From: Bufo bufo
Taxonomy: Eukaryota > Chordata > Amphibia > Anura > Bufonidae
Length of the DNA stretch: 64,000 nt
NCBI RefSeq assembly: GCF_905171765.1
Contig: NC_053394.1
Coordinates: forward strand, 155,890,015 to 155,954,014
Direction of reading: 5' to 3'
In this document: positions 44,991 to 58,775 of the stretch, piece by piece
How positions within the stretch are numbered: the stretch's first letter is position 1
Layout: each line of letters opens with the position of its first letter
Translations under genes and position numbers: made by a program
The notes under the pieces: generated by a model
Seen by the model: only the letters and a program-made list of their open reading frames with translations
Told to the model about the DNA's origin: nothing
The model's database searches: none

Positions 44991-46945
44991 TGGCTGTATT
45001 TCAAATAACTGAATAGAACACCTGTATATAAAGAGTGTATCTCCGACACCCTGACCAACACTAGGCCGCAATCAAAGATTTGTGCCCAAAATGGCTGTAT
45101 TTTAAATAACCGAATAGAACACCTGTATATAAAGAGTGTATCTCAGACGCCCTGACCAACACTGGGCTGCAATCAAAGATTTGTGCACAAAATGGCGGTA
45201 TTTCAAATACCTGCATAGAACCCCTGTATTTACTTTAAAATGGTTTTTATTGTTTCATAGAAATATGAACAATCACCGATAGGCGAGAGAAGATTAACAA
45301 TTACTTGATCATAGATATATCGGTATGCTTAAATAACACCAATACATTAGTTATACAGATATTGATATCATCGGTATATCGCATTGACAGGTAGGACATA
45401 AACTTGGGGGAACATTATCAAAAAGGGGGGGAGGAAGGAGGAAGGGGGGGAGTCTGAGGGGAGGAGGCTATAGGATATTTTAAGTCATAGTGTCACGTTT
45501 GCTCTCTCAATATGAACTATTACCAGAAAACAGCCTATTTTTCTCAAGGGAACTACTTGCTTAGTCAGTAAAACCTCAAAATTTCTTCCATGGACTCCAT
45601 ATATCCGAGAAACGTTGAGGTGTTCTGGCATCCCAATGGGCTATTTGCTTCAATCTGTAAATCTGGTCACACTTAATATACCAATGTTGTAATGATGGGG
45701 GATCTGTTTTCCGCCAGTATACTGCCACAAGAAGATGGGCAGCTGCTAATAGTGTTTTACACAAAATGTGAACTTCTTTTGATTTTGTACCAGTTATTTC
45801 TCTCATTAAACTAAAAAGACATAATATAGGCGATGCCCGGACTGTTACTCCGCATATTCGGGATAAAACTTTACATATCTCTAGCCAATAATTTTGTATT
45901 TTAGTACACGACCACCAGATATGGCTTTGAGTCCCTATAGTAAGGTCACATCTCCAGCAAATAGAGCTAACTTCTGGGAACATAGTGTGTAAACGTTGTG
46001 GTGTATAGTACCAGTGTGTAAGGACTTTGTAGCTATTTTCCTGCAGTTTTACACATCTAGAGACTTTAGTACCTTTGGCAATTCCCATTTATAAAACTTT
46101 ATAGCTAGTTCCTCTTCCCATTTGCCAATAAATCTGCATCTATTTGTATTGGTGAAGGAATTAATCGAGGTATATAACTGGGAAATCTTATTTTTAGGTT
46201 CCAGCTTTTGCATAGCCATTTTTTCAAATGTTGTTTGTTCCGTGCCCCATACTGGAGTTCTAGTCAGTTTTTTAAACACGTGTGCGATTTGGAACATAGT
46301 ACATTGTTTCAAAGCAGGGTGTGATTTCAATTCTGACAATGATGGCAGATCAGCATCTGGGCATAAGGACAATATTGGCGTCATAATATTTTTATCTTCT
46401 TCCTTAACTGTGTTCCAAAAACATAAACTTGACTGACACAGAACATCCCTTACTTGCATAAGTAAAGCATAATTAGGCATCAGCTTCTGTAGCATATTCA
46501 GAGTACACCATCGGGTTATTGTGTGTTTAGTAATCGAGCTATGTGTTTTTTTTTTTTTTTTTTAAAACAATTTTTTTTATTATGATCTGGCATTTGGCAA
46601 TTGTGTACAAGCATTCATATACAATGGTTAGTACAATGCATCTAAGTAGAGTTCAAAAAAGCAATAAAATTACAATTTAACATAACGCAATGCATGTTGA
46701 AGAAGAATATGCCTAGATCACTTTTTTTTATTTTTAAAACCCTCCCCCCCCTCCCCCCCTCCACTCAGAAACAAACAAGTCAAGTCAAGATCTGTAACGT
46801 CCTGTAAATGTTGGAATCTCTCTAATGTAATTCTAAAAGATCTCAAGCATAAAGACAAGTGGCTTTATTGTACTTGACTTCCATTTTCCCGTTCCCATTA
46901 AACAGTATAACCCTTAGCATTACAAATAAGCTAACACACCTCCGA

Positions 46946-49900
46946 TTAGATCAGTAGATCTCCCAAGCTACCTGCTACTCTAGCTTTCATGTACCATGAT
47001 GTGTCTACAAATGGTCTCATAACCTCCTTTTTCTCATATAAGGTGAGTGACCTATCAATAAATGGTCTCCATTTACTAATAAAGGACTGTATGGATGATT
47101 CCTTGTTGCGCTCCGCCTCCAATCTATCCATGTACATGAGTACTTTTACTGTGCCTATGACTTCATCCAAAGTGGGCAACTGGGGTTGTAGCCATTTCCT
47201 CAATATGCATTTTTTTGCCGCCAGCAATACCACATGTGGCCCCTTGGTGCCCACTATGGGTGAGTCAACGTCTTCCTGAACCCTAGGAATGAATTGGAAC
47301 ACACATTGTTGGGGAACATCTTTAACTTCAATCTTCCAAGTATCTTTAACATATGAACAAATTTGTTCCCAGTACGATCTCAGCTTACTACATCCCCAAA
47401 TCCCGTGTAAAAGATCAGCTTTAAACATGTCACATTTGGGGCAATGTCTCAAGTAATGTGCAGGCGCATTGTCATAGGACAGGTTATAGGCATAAGTTGC
47501 CCTGTGTATAATTCTGAAGTGTGTTTCTCTCCAATGCTCGCTGCTAATGGCACACCTTACTTTATCCGTCCCCTCACGTATTTTAAATGTAAGTTTGTCG
47601 TCGGTTACCTGTTTTTCCCATTCTTTAAAGACAGTCTGCGCAACCCCTTCCAATTTAACGTTCATTAGCTTCCTATATAGTATAGAAATAGAGTCAACGT
47701 TGCTCGCCTGGTTCATCAGATAGGCAAATCTAGTTATAGCTGCCTCCGTACCCAGTGTATTTGATTGGGCTGCGCAGAATGTCCTTATCTGTAAAAACTG
47801 CAAGTATTGGTTTGCGGATATAGAGTATTTGGACTGTATTTCGTCCCAAGATAGCAGCTTTAATCCATTAACAGTCAACAAATCTCCCAGGGTCTTAACA
47901 TTTTTCCTACGCCAGTTTTGAAACAGACTATTAGATCTCCCCTGGGGGAAGGATGGAAGGGACCACAACGGCATATAAGCTGATATATAGATAGGTAATC
48001 TATATAATTTTCTAACATGTTTCCAAGCCGCTATTGTGTCCCTGATTATCAGGGCTTGTTTGGCCCTCTCTGGAAGTAGCGGAGTTTTGGTATGTAGCAG
48101 AGCATGTAGGTAAAAGGGCGCCATTAATTCTTGTTCTAACGCCCTATCAGCGTAATGTGATGTTCCCCATACCCAATCTCGGATGTATCGCCATAATGCT
48201 GCCAAGTTGTAGCCCCATATATCTGGCAATTGTAGGCCCCCCTCCCATTTTAGTCGGCAGAGTTACCTATATGCTATACGCGGTCTCTTTTTTTTCCACA
48301 AGAAAGCTACAAATGCTGACTGCAGCTTATTAATGTCTGTGTGTTTCAATAGCAGCGGTATCGTTTGCAGCGGATATAAGAGCCTGGCAAAACTTGACAT
48401 TTTAATGAGGCTTGCCCTTCCTAATAGGGTCAGCGGGAGTTCCTGCCATCTCTGCAATTCTTGAATAATTTTAGCTATGAGCAGGTCATAGTTCAACTTA
48501 TACATCATAGCCGGGGATTTACTTATTTTAATTCCTAGATATTTTATATAATCTCGTGCCACCGTGATCAGACCTTCCTCCTGCCTTTCTCTTAAACCCT
48601 TCCCCACCTGCAGCAACTGACATTTCGTTACATTGATCTTATACCCCGTAAAAGTATGCACTTTGTTTAGGGTATCGAGGACTTTTGACAAATCCTTAGT
48701 AGGGTCACGCAAAAACAACAACATATCGTCCGCGAAACACGTCAGTTTAATTTCCCTATTCCCCACCTTTATTCCTTCATAAACATCCGAACTTATCAGG
48801 TACCTAGCAAGTGGTTCAAGAGCTATGTTGAATAAAAGTGGGGAAAGAGGGCATCCTTGTCTCGTGCCCTTCTGGAGTTGGAATTTTTCTGACAAGAAAC
48901 CCGGAAGACAAATCCTAGCTTGCGGGGCGGTATAAATTGCCTTGACAAACGCTCTAAAAGGGCCTTGAATTCCTATCTTGTCCAGGACTAGATCTAGCCA
49001 TTGCCAGTTAACGTTGTCGAAGGCCTTTTCAGCATCTAAGGCCAAAAGGGCCTCTCTTCCCGCCTCATCCGTCTGCCGCCTCCTGAGGAGCCAATCTTGA
49101 ACCGCCAAGACTATTCCGTATGTTGATTGTGGCTGAACGGCCTTTCACAAATCCAACTTGGTGAGAGCCAATGAATTTGGGGAGGATACTAGCAAGTCTG
49201 TTGGCCATTATCTTTGCTAGAATTTTTAGATCCTGATTTATCAAAGATATTGGTCTATAAGACCCCGGAAGGGTAGGATCCTTCTCCTGTTTGGGTATCA
49301 GTTTAATATGTGCCAGGTTACCTGAGGGCATTACCGTATGTGTTTGGATAATGGACTGAAATAACAATAGCAGACTAGGAACCACCTCTGGGCCCAAGGA
49401 TTTATAAAATTCCGCTGGGAAACCATCGGGTCCCGGGGCCTTCCCATTTTGCAAAGACTTTATCACCAAGTGTATTTCTTGCTCCGTAATAGGGGCATTG
49501 AGCATTGACAGATCAGGCTCCTCAATAGACGGCAAAGGGACCGAGTCCAGGAAGGAACGACCCTCAGTAATGTCGCAAGGGTCCTGGGTATATAGCTGTT
49601 CGTAGTAGAGTTTAAATATCTCTAGTGTGACCTTTGGATCACTAGACAATTCTCCCTCACCTGTTTGGAGTCTAGGGGGTGGCAATTGTGTTCTCTTCCC
49701 TTGTGCAAGTCTAGCCAGTAACCTACCCGATTTGTTCCCAAATTTGAAAAAGTATGCTGAGGAGTGGTCTGCATGGATCCTTTCAAATTTTTCTGAATAG
49801 TGGTCATAATTATGTTTAGCCGTAACCCATTTTATTTTATGGGCCTCTGTGGGGTTCTGTTGGAACTCTGTGTATAGCACCCTAAGGTTATTAGTAGCTT

Positions 49901-50840
49901 CTAAAAATTTGGACCGTATGTCTTTTTGTTGAGCTATTGTGTAGGAGATGATTTTTCCTCTTATCACAGCTTTTGCTGTATCCCAAAAAAGAGAGGGGTT
50001 GTCCTGGTGCTGCCCATTTGTATCTTTGTATTCCCACCACCATCCTAACAGCTTAGCTTTAAAGGTTTCATCCATAGCTAAGTATCCTGAGAGTCGCCAA
50101 ATAATATCCTGGCCCTTTGCGGTGACTTCTCTCAATCTCAATGATACCGGTGAATGGTCAGAAATCACCATCTCCTCTATCTTTACCTTGCTTACTTTGG
50201 TGGACAATAAGCTGGACCCCAAAAAATAGTCTATCCTAGACCAAGCACATTGAGAGTGAGAGAAGTGTGTATATTCCCGTTCCATGGGGTTACAATGTCG
50301 CCAGATATCCGTTAACTTGGTCGCGTCCATCATACTAGGAAGCATGGACGTGACCTTTTGCTTGTCTGCTTTGTTAACCCTAGTCCGTTTTCTATCTTCT
50401 AGGACTGAATGTACCATATTAAGATCTCCTCCAAGTAACACTGGGTCATTGGGATCTTGCAAGATTCTCCTTTCTAGATTCCCAATGAAGGGACCTGCTT
50501 GTACATTTGGTGCATAGACATTATAAATTGATAACGTCCCAGCCGGGGTTTCAATGGTAAAGGTTATCAATCTCCCATTGTCATCTGCTTCTGTTGTCAG
50601 TAACTTGTAATTTAGTTTTTTATGCAGCAATACTAATACCCCTGCCTTTTTCCCATCAGATGAGGATCCTATTACTTCTCCTACCCATAACTTCTGCATT
50701 CTTTTAAATTCCGCCTCTTCCAGATGTGTTTCTTGTAACAAGGCGATATCCACATGTAATTTTTTCAGGTGACGTAAGACCATCATTCTCTTGTGAGGAG
50801 AGCGTAGCCCTTTGACATTCCAGGTCACTATATTGACCAT
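46946..50840 (-). pseudogene. L1 ORF2 (LINE C): endonuclease and reverse transcriptase
   Basis: It begins MVNIVTWNVKGLRSPHKR with APE-type endonuclease motifs (LLQETHL, NVYAPN, GGDLNMV, SRIDYFLG, ISDHSPVSL). RT motifs follow (KAPGPDGFPAEFYKSLG, SYRPISLINQD, GCPLSPLLFNIAL, catalytic TCFADDMLLFL near 48730), then the C-terminal CPKCDMFKADLLHGIWGCS. A frameshift at about 49115-49125 and a stop just before 48240 are the only breaks over roughly 1,300 codons. Confidence 0.9.
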
Positions 50841-51344
50841 CTTATTACTGTACTAATTTCTATCACAAGATACAGATAGAATATCTGCAATGCTATAAAA
50901 AACTTTTCCCCTCCCTTCCCAACTTGTAAAACAAAACAACCCCTTTATCACCTAGGGTGATGGCGAACTTGTAACTTTCTGACTTCACTTTTTTCTCGTC
51001 TATCTAGAGACTTCGCTATCCCTAGTTCTCTTGTGTTCAATTCCAACAACAGGTATACCGTCTCTAACCGTTATCCGTAAGAACCTTTGCTCAGTATACA
51101 TAACAAACTCTCTGAGATTATGTAATTTACCGACTATGCAGGCGATCAATATACGGTTCCATGTCAAACATCTGGCGGCGGTTTAACGGGGTAGCCTAAT
51201 ACCATCCACCAATGAGGGCCATGGAAGTCGTCAGTACCATAGAAAAAACAACAGGTAGACCATTTGCCATAAATGTGATAACTCACTAAAATGACTACCA
51301 TTTACAGGTACGATCAATTCTTCTCAGAACAGGTGCCTATCACT

Positions 51345-52472
51345 TTAGTCCCTTCTGGAACGACGATTTTCAAAGTTCCGATTTCCTCGTCGGCGTGGTG
51401 ATCTCGGCCTTTGTGATGTTGGCCTGTCTCGCTGTGACGATGGTGGTCTTCCAGATGGTGTAAGCGAGTCAGGAGTCCATTCTGCTGCATCTTCTAGCGT
51501 AGGTAAATTTACACTTTTCTCGGCCTCCTCTGGTGTCATGAAAGTTTCCGTGGAGCCATCATCCGCAAATACCTTCAAGATCGCCGGGTATAGTAAGGCG
51601 AACTTTCTCTTTTTCCTTGCCAGACTTGAGCAGATAACTGAGAAAGCCCTTCTTCTTTTGGAAACCTCTGCACTGTAATCACCAAACAGTAAGACTTTGT
51701 ACCCTCTAACATCAATCGGTTTCCCTCTCTTCTTGAAATGTCCCAAAATGTCGGCTTTTTCTGCGTAGTTCAGATATTTGACAATAGTGGGACGAGGTCG
51801 TACAATGTTATCCCCGTCATTGCGATCGCCATTTTGATCTGAACGCATCGGGCCTACACGATGTGCCCTTTCCACAACACATGGGCTGCGGATGCCGAGG
51901 GCCTTTGGTATGTCCACCGCACATATCGACGCAAGCTGGCCGGAAGGTATCGACTCTGGTAAGCCAATGATTCTTATATTGCTGCGTCGTGACCGATTTT
52001 CCAGGTCTTCTAATTTTTCCCGGAGGCCCGAGGTGGACTGTAGTACCTCCTGTAGTTGCTTCTGGGACTGGCCCAGGTCATTTACCAGCGAGCTGACCCT
52101 GTCCTCCAGCTCAGAAATCTGGGATGTGTGTCTAGATACGTCGGTCTGGAGCTGCGTCAGCGTGGCTTCCACTGCAGCTTCAAGCGCAGCTTTAATGTCT
52201 GGGGCTAAAAGCTTTGCAACTTCCACTGCCAAAGCTTTACATCCTACCCCTAGTCCTTGCAATACCTCGGTCTCCTGGTCGTATTTCTCCACGTCCCCCT
52301 CCGGTTCGATGACCCTCACGGTGATGGGGGGAGGCTGGGATGAGGATCTGGCTGAACGCATGAGGCGATCTGCAGCGCCCGCCATCTTGTCTTCCCCTGC
52401 TTCGCCCTTCGTGTGCTTGCGGTATGCCGGGCTTCCCACACTGGCCCCACTTCTGGTCAGGTATTTCTCCAT
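51345..52472 (-). CDS. L1 ORF1 protein (LINE C), intact
   Basis: Taking MEKYLTRSGAS as the start (52472), the product is 375 residues. An in-frame ATG at 52514 would add 14. It has a long coiled-coil region (VSRHTSQISELEDRVSSLV to LREKLEDLENRSRR), the RRM-like start SNIRIIGLPE, and a basic C-terminal domain (HFKKRGKPIDVRG, SKRRRAFSVICSSLARKKRK), ending in an Arg/Ser-rich tail. This is the usual L1 ORF1 architecture, an RNA-binding trimer that forms the retrotransposition particle. Confidence 0.9.
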   Translation of the reverse strand: MEKYLTRSGASVGSPAYRKHTKGEAGEDKMAGAADRLMRSARSSSQPPPITVRVIEPEGDVEKYDQETEVLQGLGVGCKALAVEVAKLLAPDIKAALEAAVEATLTQLQTDVSRHTSQISELEDRVSSLVNDLGQSQKQLQEVLQSTSGLREKLEDLENRSRRSNIRIIGLPESIPSGQLASICAVDIPKALGIRSPCVVERAHRVGPMRSDQNGDRNDGDNIVRPRPTIVKYLNYAEKADILGHFKKRGKPIDVRGYKVLLFGDYSAEVSKRRRAFSVICSSLARKKRKFALLYPAILKVFADDGSTETFMTPEEAEKSVNLPTLEDAAEWTPDSLTPSGRPPSSQRDRPTSQRPRSPRRRGNRNFENRRSRRD

Positions 52473-55400
52473 CCACTTCGTAGGAGATCTAAAGCAAGTG
52501 AGCGGGGTTTGCACCCCTTTGATAGGTGTTAGTGGCTTTGTAGTCGGTTCTCCGGCACGGAGCTCTCTTCACCTGCTGCTTCACATACGAGCGCCGGAAC
52601 CGGAAGTCTGAGCTATGTGTTTTTAGCATTTTGTTAACCTTTGTCAGATCAAGGAAGAGTAAGGACCTTAAAGGGAGGTTCGACATCGCTTCCTCTACAC
52701 TAATGTCCAGTCGACCTGGGGTAGGATGTAGCCAATCTAGACTTCTAGTACAAAGAATTGCCTTATGATAAGTGTGAACATCTGGTATTCCCATACCCCC
52801 TCTCGTGGGGTGCCGGATTACATATGCTGAAGGCATTCTCGCTTTCTTACCTCTCCATAAAAATTTTAGAAATATCTTCTGGACTTTTTTAAAAAAGGTT
52901 AGGGGAATAGGGATCGGTAGGGCCTGGAGATAATAGAGCACTTTTGGAAGGAGTATTGTTTTTATCAGGGATTTCCGGCCAAACCAAGAGACAAAGGGGA
53001 TATCCCAGCTACTTATTAAATCTTCTAGTTGTTGAGGGATAGACAGGAAGTTTTCGTTGTACAGTTGGTTGAACTCAGGGGTAAGTTCTATTCCTAAAAA
53101 AGTTATCGCCTTTGATGTCCATTGGAAGGACGTGGTGTGTTGCAAAATAGACTGTTCACGTGCTGGCAGGGATACGTTTAAAACTGTTGACTTCGAGAAG
53201 TTAACAGAGAAGTTAGAGACTTCTATAATAGACATAATCGCTGGGAAAGCCTCCTTAGGATTAGTGACTATAAGTAGGACGTCATCCACGAATGCGGCTG
53301 TTGAGTGAACTGGCTTCCCTACGGTCATCCCATTTATCTCTGTGTTCTGTCGGAAAGCCTGTAGCAAGGTTTCTATTGTCAATATGAACAACAGGGGAGA
53401 CAAAGGGCAACCTTGCCGTGTACCATTTGTTATTTTGAAGGCAGGGGAGAGAGTGCCATTCACCAGGACTTTTGCTGTTGGTTGACGATACATTGCCATT
53501 ACCCCATCAATAAATGATTGTGGGATACCAAACCTGGCTAATGTCTGGGACATGAATTGCCAATCTACTCTGTCAAACCTTTTTTGGCGTCCATACTGAG
53601 CAGAATCAGAGGTGTTAATGTGCGTTTCGCCAATTGCATAAGGTGTATCACTCTAATAATGTTGTTTTTACCTTCTCTGCCCGGTACAAACCCTACTTGT
53701 TCAGGGGAGATTAGATCTGGCAAGAATTTTTTTAGCCTGGTTGCTAACATTTTTGCGTAAAGCTTAAGGTCATTATTTAACAGCAATATAGGCCTGTAGT
53801 TTGCTCAGAGTGAATGGTCTTTTTTCGGTTTGGGAATTATGGAAATTTGTGCCTGCAGCATGACACTGTTGAAGGCTCCTCCCTCCCTCGCCTCATTACA
53901 CGTTTTTTTAAAAAAGGGGAGTAAAATCTCTTTGAAGGTGGAATAATATGAGACTGGAAAGCCATCAGGCCCTGGACTTTTATGTAATGGGGATTCTTTT
54001 AGTGCAGTTTGTAGTTCAGTTAATGAAAAGGGAGCGCTTAAAGATAATGATTGCTCTTTACTTAAGACAGGTAAGTTAAGGTTATCTAACCAACGTTTGG
54101 TAGCTAACTTTAATAGTCTTCCCTAGAAGGAGATAGGGTACCTCTGAGATTATACAGTTGGCTGTAAAAGTCACAAAACTGTTGAGCTATCAGGTTGGTC
54201 TTGCGTACTATGTTAGAGTTAGGTGTCTGAATATTAGATATGTATGAGGACACTTTCCTTTTCTTTATCTGAGACAAAAGCACTTTGGTGGCTTTATTAC
54301 TGTGTGCATAAAATTTGTATCTCGTGGAAAGGAATAATTTCGCCGTGCTAGCGTTTAACAGATTTTTCATTTCCGAGCGGAGATTCTCCAACTGTGCCAG
54401 TACACTCTCCTGTTGAGATTGCCTATGGCGTTTCTCTAAATTTTAAAATTTTTTATTTAAGTCCTCAATTCTCTTTTGTTTTTGCTTTTTTGTAAAAGCG
54501 TCTAGAGCAATCAAATGACCTCTCATAAACGGCTTATGAGCCTCCCATAGAGTCATAGACGGTAGGTCACCTATGTCATTTAACTGGAAGTATTCCTGTA
54601 ATAGCTGAGATAGCGTCGGGATATTGGAACTATTAAGTAACGTTTCATTGAGCCGCCATCGGAACTCTGACCTTGGCATATTAGGTATCACCAAAGACAG
54701 GAATACCGATGCATGATCAGATAAAAGAATAGATCCAATATTCGAAGAGATACAGAATTGGAGAAACTGCACCTTAAGAAATATATAATCTAACCTCTGA
54801 TAGGTTTTATGGGGTGCTAAATAGAAAGAGTAATCCTTGCCATTTGGATGCATACTTCGCCATACATCTATATAGCCAGCCTGTGTTAATGCAGCATTAA
54901 TTCTCTGAAGGGCAGCATTGAAAAGAGCAGATGACCCTGTGGAGGAATCCAATCTGGGTATTAATGTGAGATTAAAATCCCCATTTAGGACAACAATGCC
55001 CTCTTCAAAGCTGTTCAAAGCAGTCAAAGCTGCAACAAGCCACGGGACCTGAGACACATTCGGAGTATAAACATTGCGAAAGGTGTACATTTGTGGGCCT
55101 ATCGTTCCTTTAACATAAATATACCTTCCTTCCGTGTCTGTCAGCGTGGAGGTATGGACGAACGGTGTATTCTTGTGGAACGCTATGCTCACAACCTCTG
55201 GTTGCTGCACCTGGCGAGGTGCTGTGAAACCACTGATTATACAGCATATGTGATAGTCTAGGAACATGATTTGCTCAAAAATGTGTTTCTTGTAGACATG
55301 CTACTTGCACTTTGCTGTTATGTAAAAAATGGCATATTTGACTCCTTTTTAGAACCCCTGTATTTAAAGGGTGTATCTCACAATGACATCTGCAGCAAAG

Positions 55401-56256
55401 GCTGCCAAATATATATTTTTTTGCCCAAACAGTTGTTAGTTTAATAACTGAATATGACAGCAGTATACAACCCTGGAATTTCAAACGTCTTGATGATGTA
55501 AGGGCGCAACAATTGTGTATTTTGCCCAAAAAAGGGTGTTTTATTAATAGAAGAATATAAGCCCTGTATATACAGGATGTATCTCACACGGCCTGACCCA
55601 CACTAGGCCACAATTAAAGATTTGTGCACAAAAAGGCTGTATTTCAAATACATGAATAGAAGCCCTGTATTTAAAGGGTGTATCTTACACGCCCTGACCC
55701 CGACTAGGCCGCAATTAAAGATTTGTGCACAAAATGGCTGTATTTCAAATACCTGAATAGAACCCCTGTATTTAAAGGGTGTATCTCATAATGACATCTG
55801 CAGCAAAGGCTGCCAAATATTATTTTTTTTGCCCAAACGGGTGTTAGTTTAATAACTGAATATGACAGCAGTATATAACCCTGGAATTTCAAACGTCTTG
55901 ATGCTGCAAGGCCTGAAAAATTGTGTATTTTGCCTAAAAAGGGTGTTTTATTAATAGAAGAATATAAGACTTGTATATACAGGGTGTATCTCACACGCTC
56001 TGACCCACACTAGGCCGCAATTAAAAGATTTGTGCACAAAATGGCGGTATTTCACATATTTGAATAGAACCCTTGTATTTAAAGGGTGTATCTCACAATG
56101 ACATCTGCAGCAAAGGCTGCCAAATATTATTTTTTTGCCCAAACGGGTGTTAGTTTAATAACTGAATATAACAGCAGTATATAACCCTGGAATTTCAAAC
56201 GTCTTGATGATGTTAGGGCGCAACAATTGTGTATTTTGCCCCAAAAAGGGTGTTTT

Positions 56257-58775
56257 CCAATAAACTTTATTAAGGGAGAAAAAAGCATGTACAAATTAAC
56301 AAGATATATATATAGCTTTTTGTACAAACCATTCTTAATAAATCACAAATAGCATGACAATGTTCCCCATTTTGTTATTATCCCCCCTTCCCCCGACTTC
56401 CCTCCCTGCCCCAAACAACCATGAACGGAAAGTATAACAATACCCTCTCCATAAATACTCATCCCCATTTGTAAACATTTGAAATGGTGTCCTCCAATGT
56501 AAATCAGTATTTTCTTCTAACTAACGGACAGTTTTCCAAAAGTGCCTTTAGCCTGCTCTCCCAGATACCATAGCGTATTTTGAAATGGAAGCATCAAATC
56601 TCTCAATTCTTCTTGAGGCAGTGCATGAATTGCAAATTTTCTCTACTTATGGAAAAAGGCTTTCGTCATTTTTTCTTTATGTTTCTCTGTCTCGAATCGG
56701 TCCATTTATAGAATATGTTTCATAGTACCAATTATCTTGTCTATTGTAGGGATGGTGGGATGTATCCAATGCCTTAACAAGCATTTTTTCATAGTCAATA
56801 AAAACAAATGTACACCTTTAACTCCCATCGCTTGAGTTTGATCTCCCTCCTGACTTCTCGGAATGCATTGAAATATGCACTGTTGTGGAGAAGGACTCAC
56901 TTCCACCTTCCAGACTTCTTTAATAAAATTCCTTCCCTGACTCCAAAACTGGGAGATATTGGGACATGTAGTAAATTAGCCCTTGGGAGTTGACACTTTG
57001 GGCAGCTCCTAAGGTAGTGAGTAGGGACGTCCCTGTACGAGAGATCAAATGCGTATGTAGCTTTATGGATAATACGAAATTGAATCTCTCTCCAGGTTTC
57101 GCTGCTGATTGCCTGCCTCACTCTCTCCATACCTGCTCTAATCTTAGCAGTCAAGGAGTCATCTTGTAGTTCTCTCTCCCATTTCTTAAAAACTGTCTTC
57201 CCCAAAGCTATGGCTTGGGTACTTTGGATTCTATGATATAGATCTGATAGAGAGCTGGCCAATCCCACCCAACCTATTAGCCCCTCGAACCAAGCCAATC
57301 TGTCACTATCTCCTAATTTTGTAGCTTGTTTCATACAATACGATTTAATCTGTAAGTATGACAGAACTTGGGAATCTGGGAATGAGAATTTGTGCTTAAC
57401 TTCTTCCCAGAACATTATTTCCGATCTCGAAGGAGTCAACAAGTCTCTTAACCTGACCAGCCCTTTTTCCTTCCATTTATGGAACATTTTAGATTCCCTT
57501 CCAGAAGGGAAAGCTGGGAGCGACCAAAGAGGCATGTGGGGAGAAACATACATCGGCAATCTGTATATTTTCCTGATCGCTCTCCATGCCGCTGTAGTGT
57601 CTTTAATCAGGATATAAGATTTCACCCCTGAAGGCAGATTTCTTATTCTAGAATGTAAAAGTGCCACCAGATCCCAAGGGGCAACCAAAGCACTCTCCAA
57701 CTCTTTATTTGAGAAAAAAGAGGTGTTCCAGATCTAATCCCTAATGTCTAGCTAAAGTTGCCAGGTTATAGTTCCTTATATTTGGGAGGTGAATACCCCC
57801 CTCCCATTTTGTCAGGCTTAGTTTCTCATAGCTAATTCTCAGGCGTTTTTTATTCCAAAGAAAACGGGTGAAACTTTTGTTTAATCTACTCACGTCTGTG
57901 TGTTTAATTAGCAGAGGAATTGTCTGCATTGGGTATAATAATCTCGCAAAGCTAATCATTTTTATCAGGTGGGCCCTCCCAAATAAGGATAATGGGAGGC
58001 TAGACCATCTATCTAATTCCTTTTCTATCTTCTTTATGAGAGGTATGTAATTCAATGAGTATAGAGAGGCTGGCAATTTTTCTATTTTAATACCAAGGTA
58101 TGTCAAACAATGTGGGACCACTTCCACCCCATCAAACTTACTGGAATGGGGCGTCTTCTAAGATAGCATTAACAGTTGACTTTTACTGATATTGATCTTG
58201 TATCCCGTCTCAGAGCCAAAGTAAAGTATAGTCTCCACTATTTTTCTCACATGTTTCTGGGGATCAGACATGAATATCAGGACATCATCCGCGAAACATA
58301 TCAGTTTCACTTCCCTTCCACCCACCCTAACTCCCTCAAAAGTGTCTGATTGGATCAAATACGCTACCAATGGCTCTAGGGCTAAATTAAAAAGAAGGGG
58401 TGAGAGGGGACATCCTTGTCTGGTTCCCTTCTCGAGTGCGAATGGATCAGAAAGGAATCCTGGAAGACTGACTCTTGCCTGTTGCCTGCTGTACATACCA
58501 TCCAGTGCCGTTCGGAACGGACCCCTGACTCCAAAGGCATCTAGGGCCCACCCCAACCATCTTCAATTCACGTTATCAAAAGCCTTTTCGGCGTCTAGCG
58601 ATAAAAAGGCTGGTTGATTATTGCTCGATCTGTTATGGGCTAGATAATCCTGCACAGCAAGCACAGTTCTAATATTGGTCACCGCCGCTCTTCGTCTAGT
58701 AAATCCCACCTGGTGTGGGCCTAAGAGGTCTGGCATATAATTTGCCAATCTATTTGCTAGAATCTTAGAAAAGAT
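56257..58775 (-). mobile_element. L1-clade LINE D, 5' truncated
   Basis: The minus strand encodes RT from KILANRLANYMPDLLGPHQV (58775 inward), LSLDAEKAFDNVN, GCPLSPLLFNLAL, ICFADDVLIFMS, then the C-terminal region (YLRSCPKCQLPRANLLH). Frame breaks occur at about 58558, 58150, 57720 and 56900. The flanking duplication is GGGTGTTTT (56248-56256 and 58776-58784). It belongs to the same family as LINE C. Confidence 0.85.

Larger units (their letters stand above)
46551..52609 (-). mobile_element. L1-clade LINE C, full length, nested in LINE B
   Basis: It is bounded by a perfect 15-base duplication GAGCTATGTGTTTTT (46536-46550 and 52610-52624). The 3' end is a 20-odd base poly(A) (poly(T) on the plus strand at 46546-46562). 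It begins GACTTCCGGTTCCGGCGC on the minus strand, so a 5' UTR is present. It carries an intact ORF1 and an ORF2 with one frameshift and one stop. It is the best preserved autonomous element here. Confidence 0.92.
45233..55349 (-). mobile_element. L1-clade LINE B (outer element), 5' truncated
   Basis: The minus-strand ORF2 starts within the endonuclease (VQVACLQETHF near 55290; GDFNLT near 54980; DYIFLK), continues through RT (FVDDVLLIVTNP, 53290-53255; LSPLLFILTIETL) and resumes after the inner L1 with TPVWGTEQ and the C-terminal region (ICWRCDLTIGTQSHIWWSC), ending near 45576. A 17-base duplication (TAGAACCCCTGTATTTA, 45216-45232 and 55350-55366) brackets it. The frame is broken several times. 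Confidence 0.85.
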
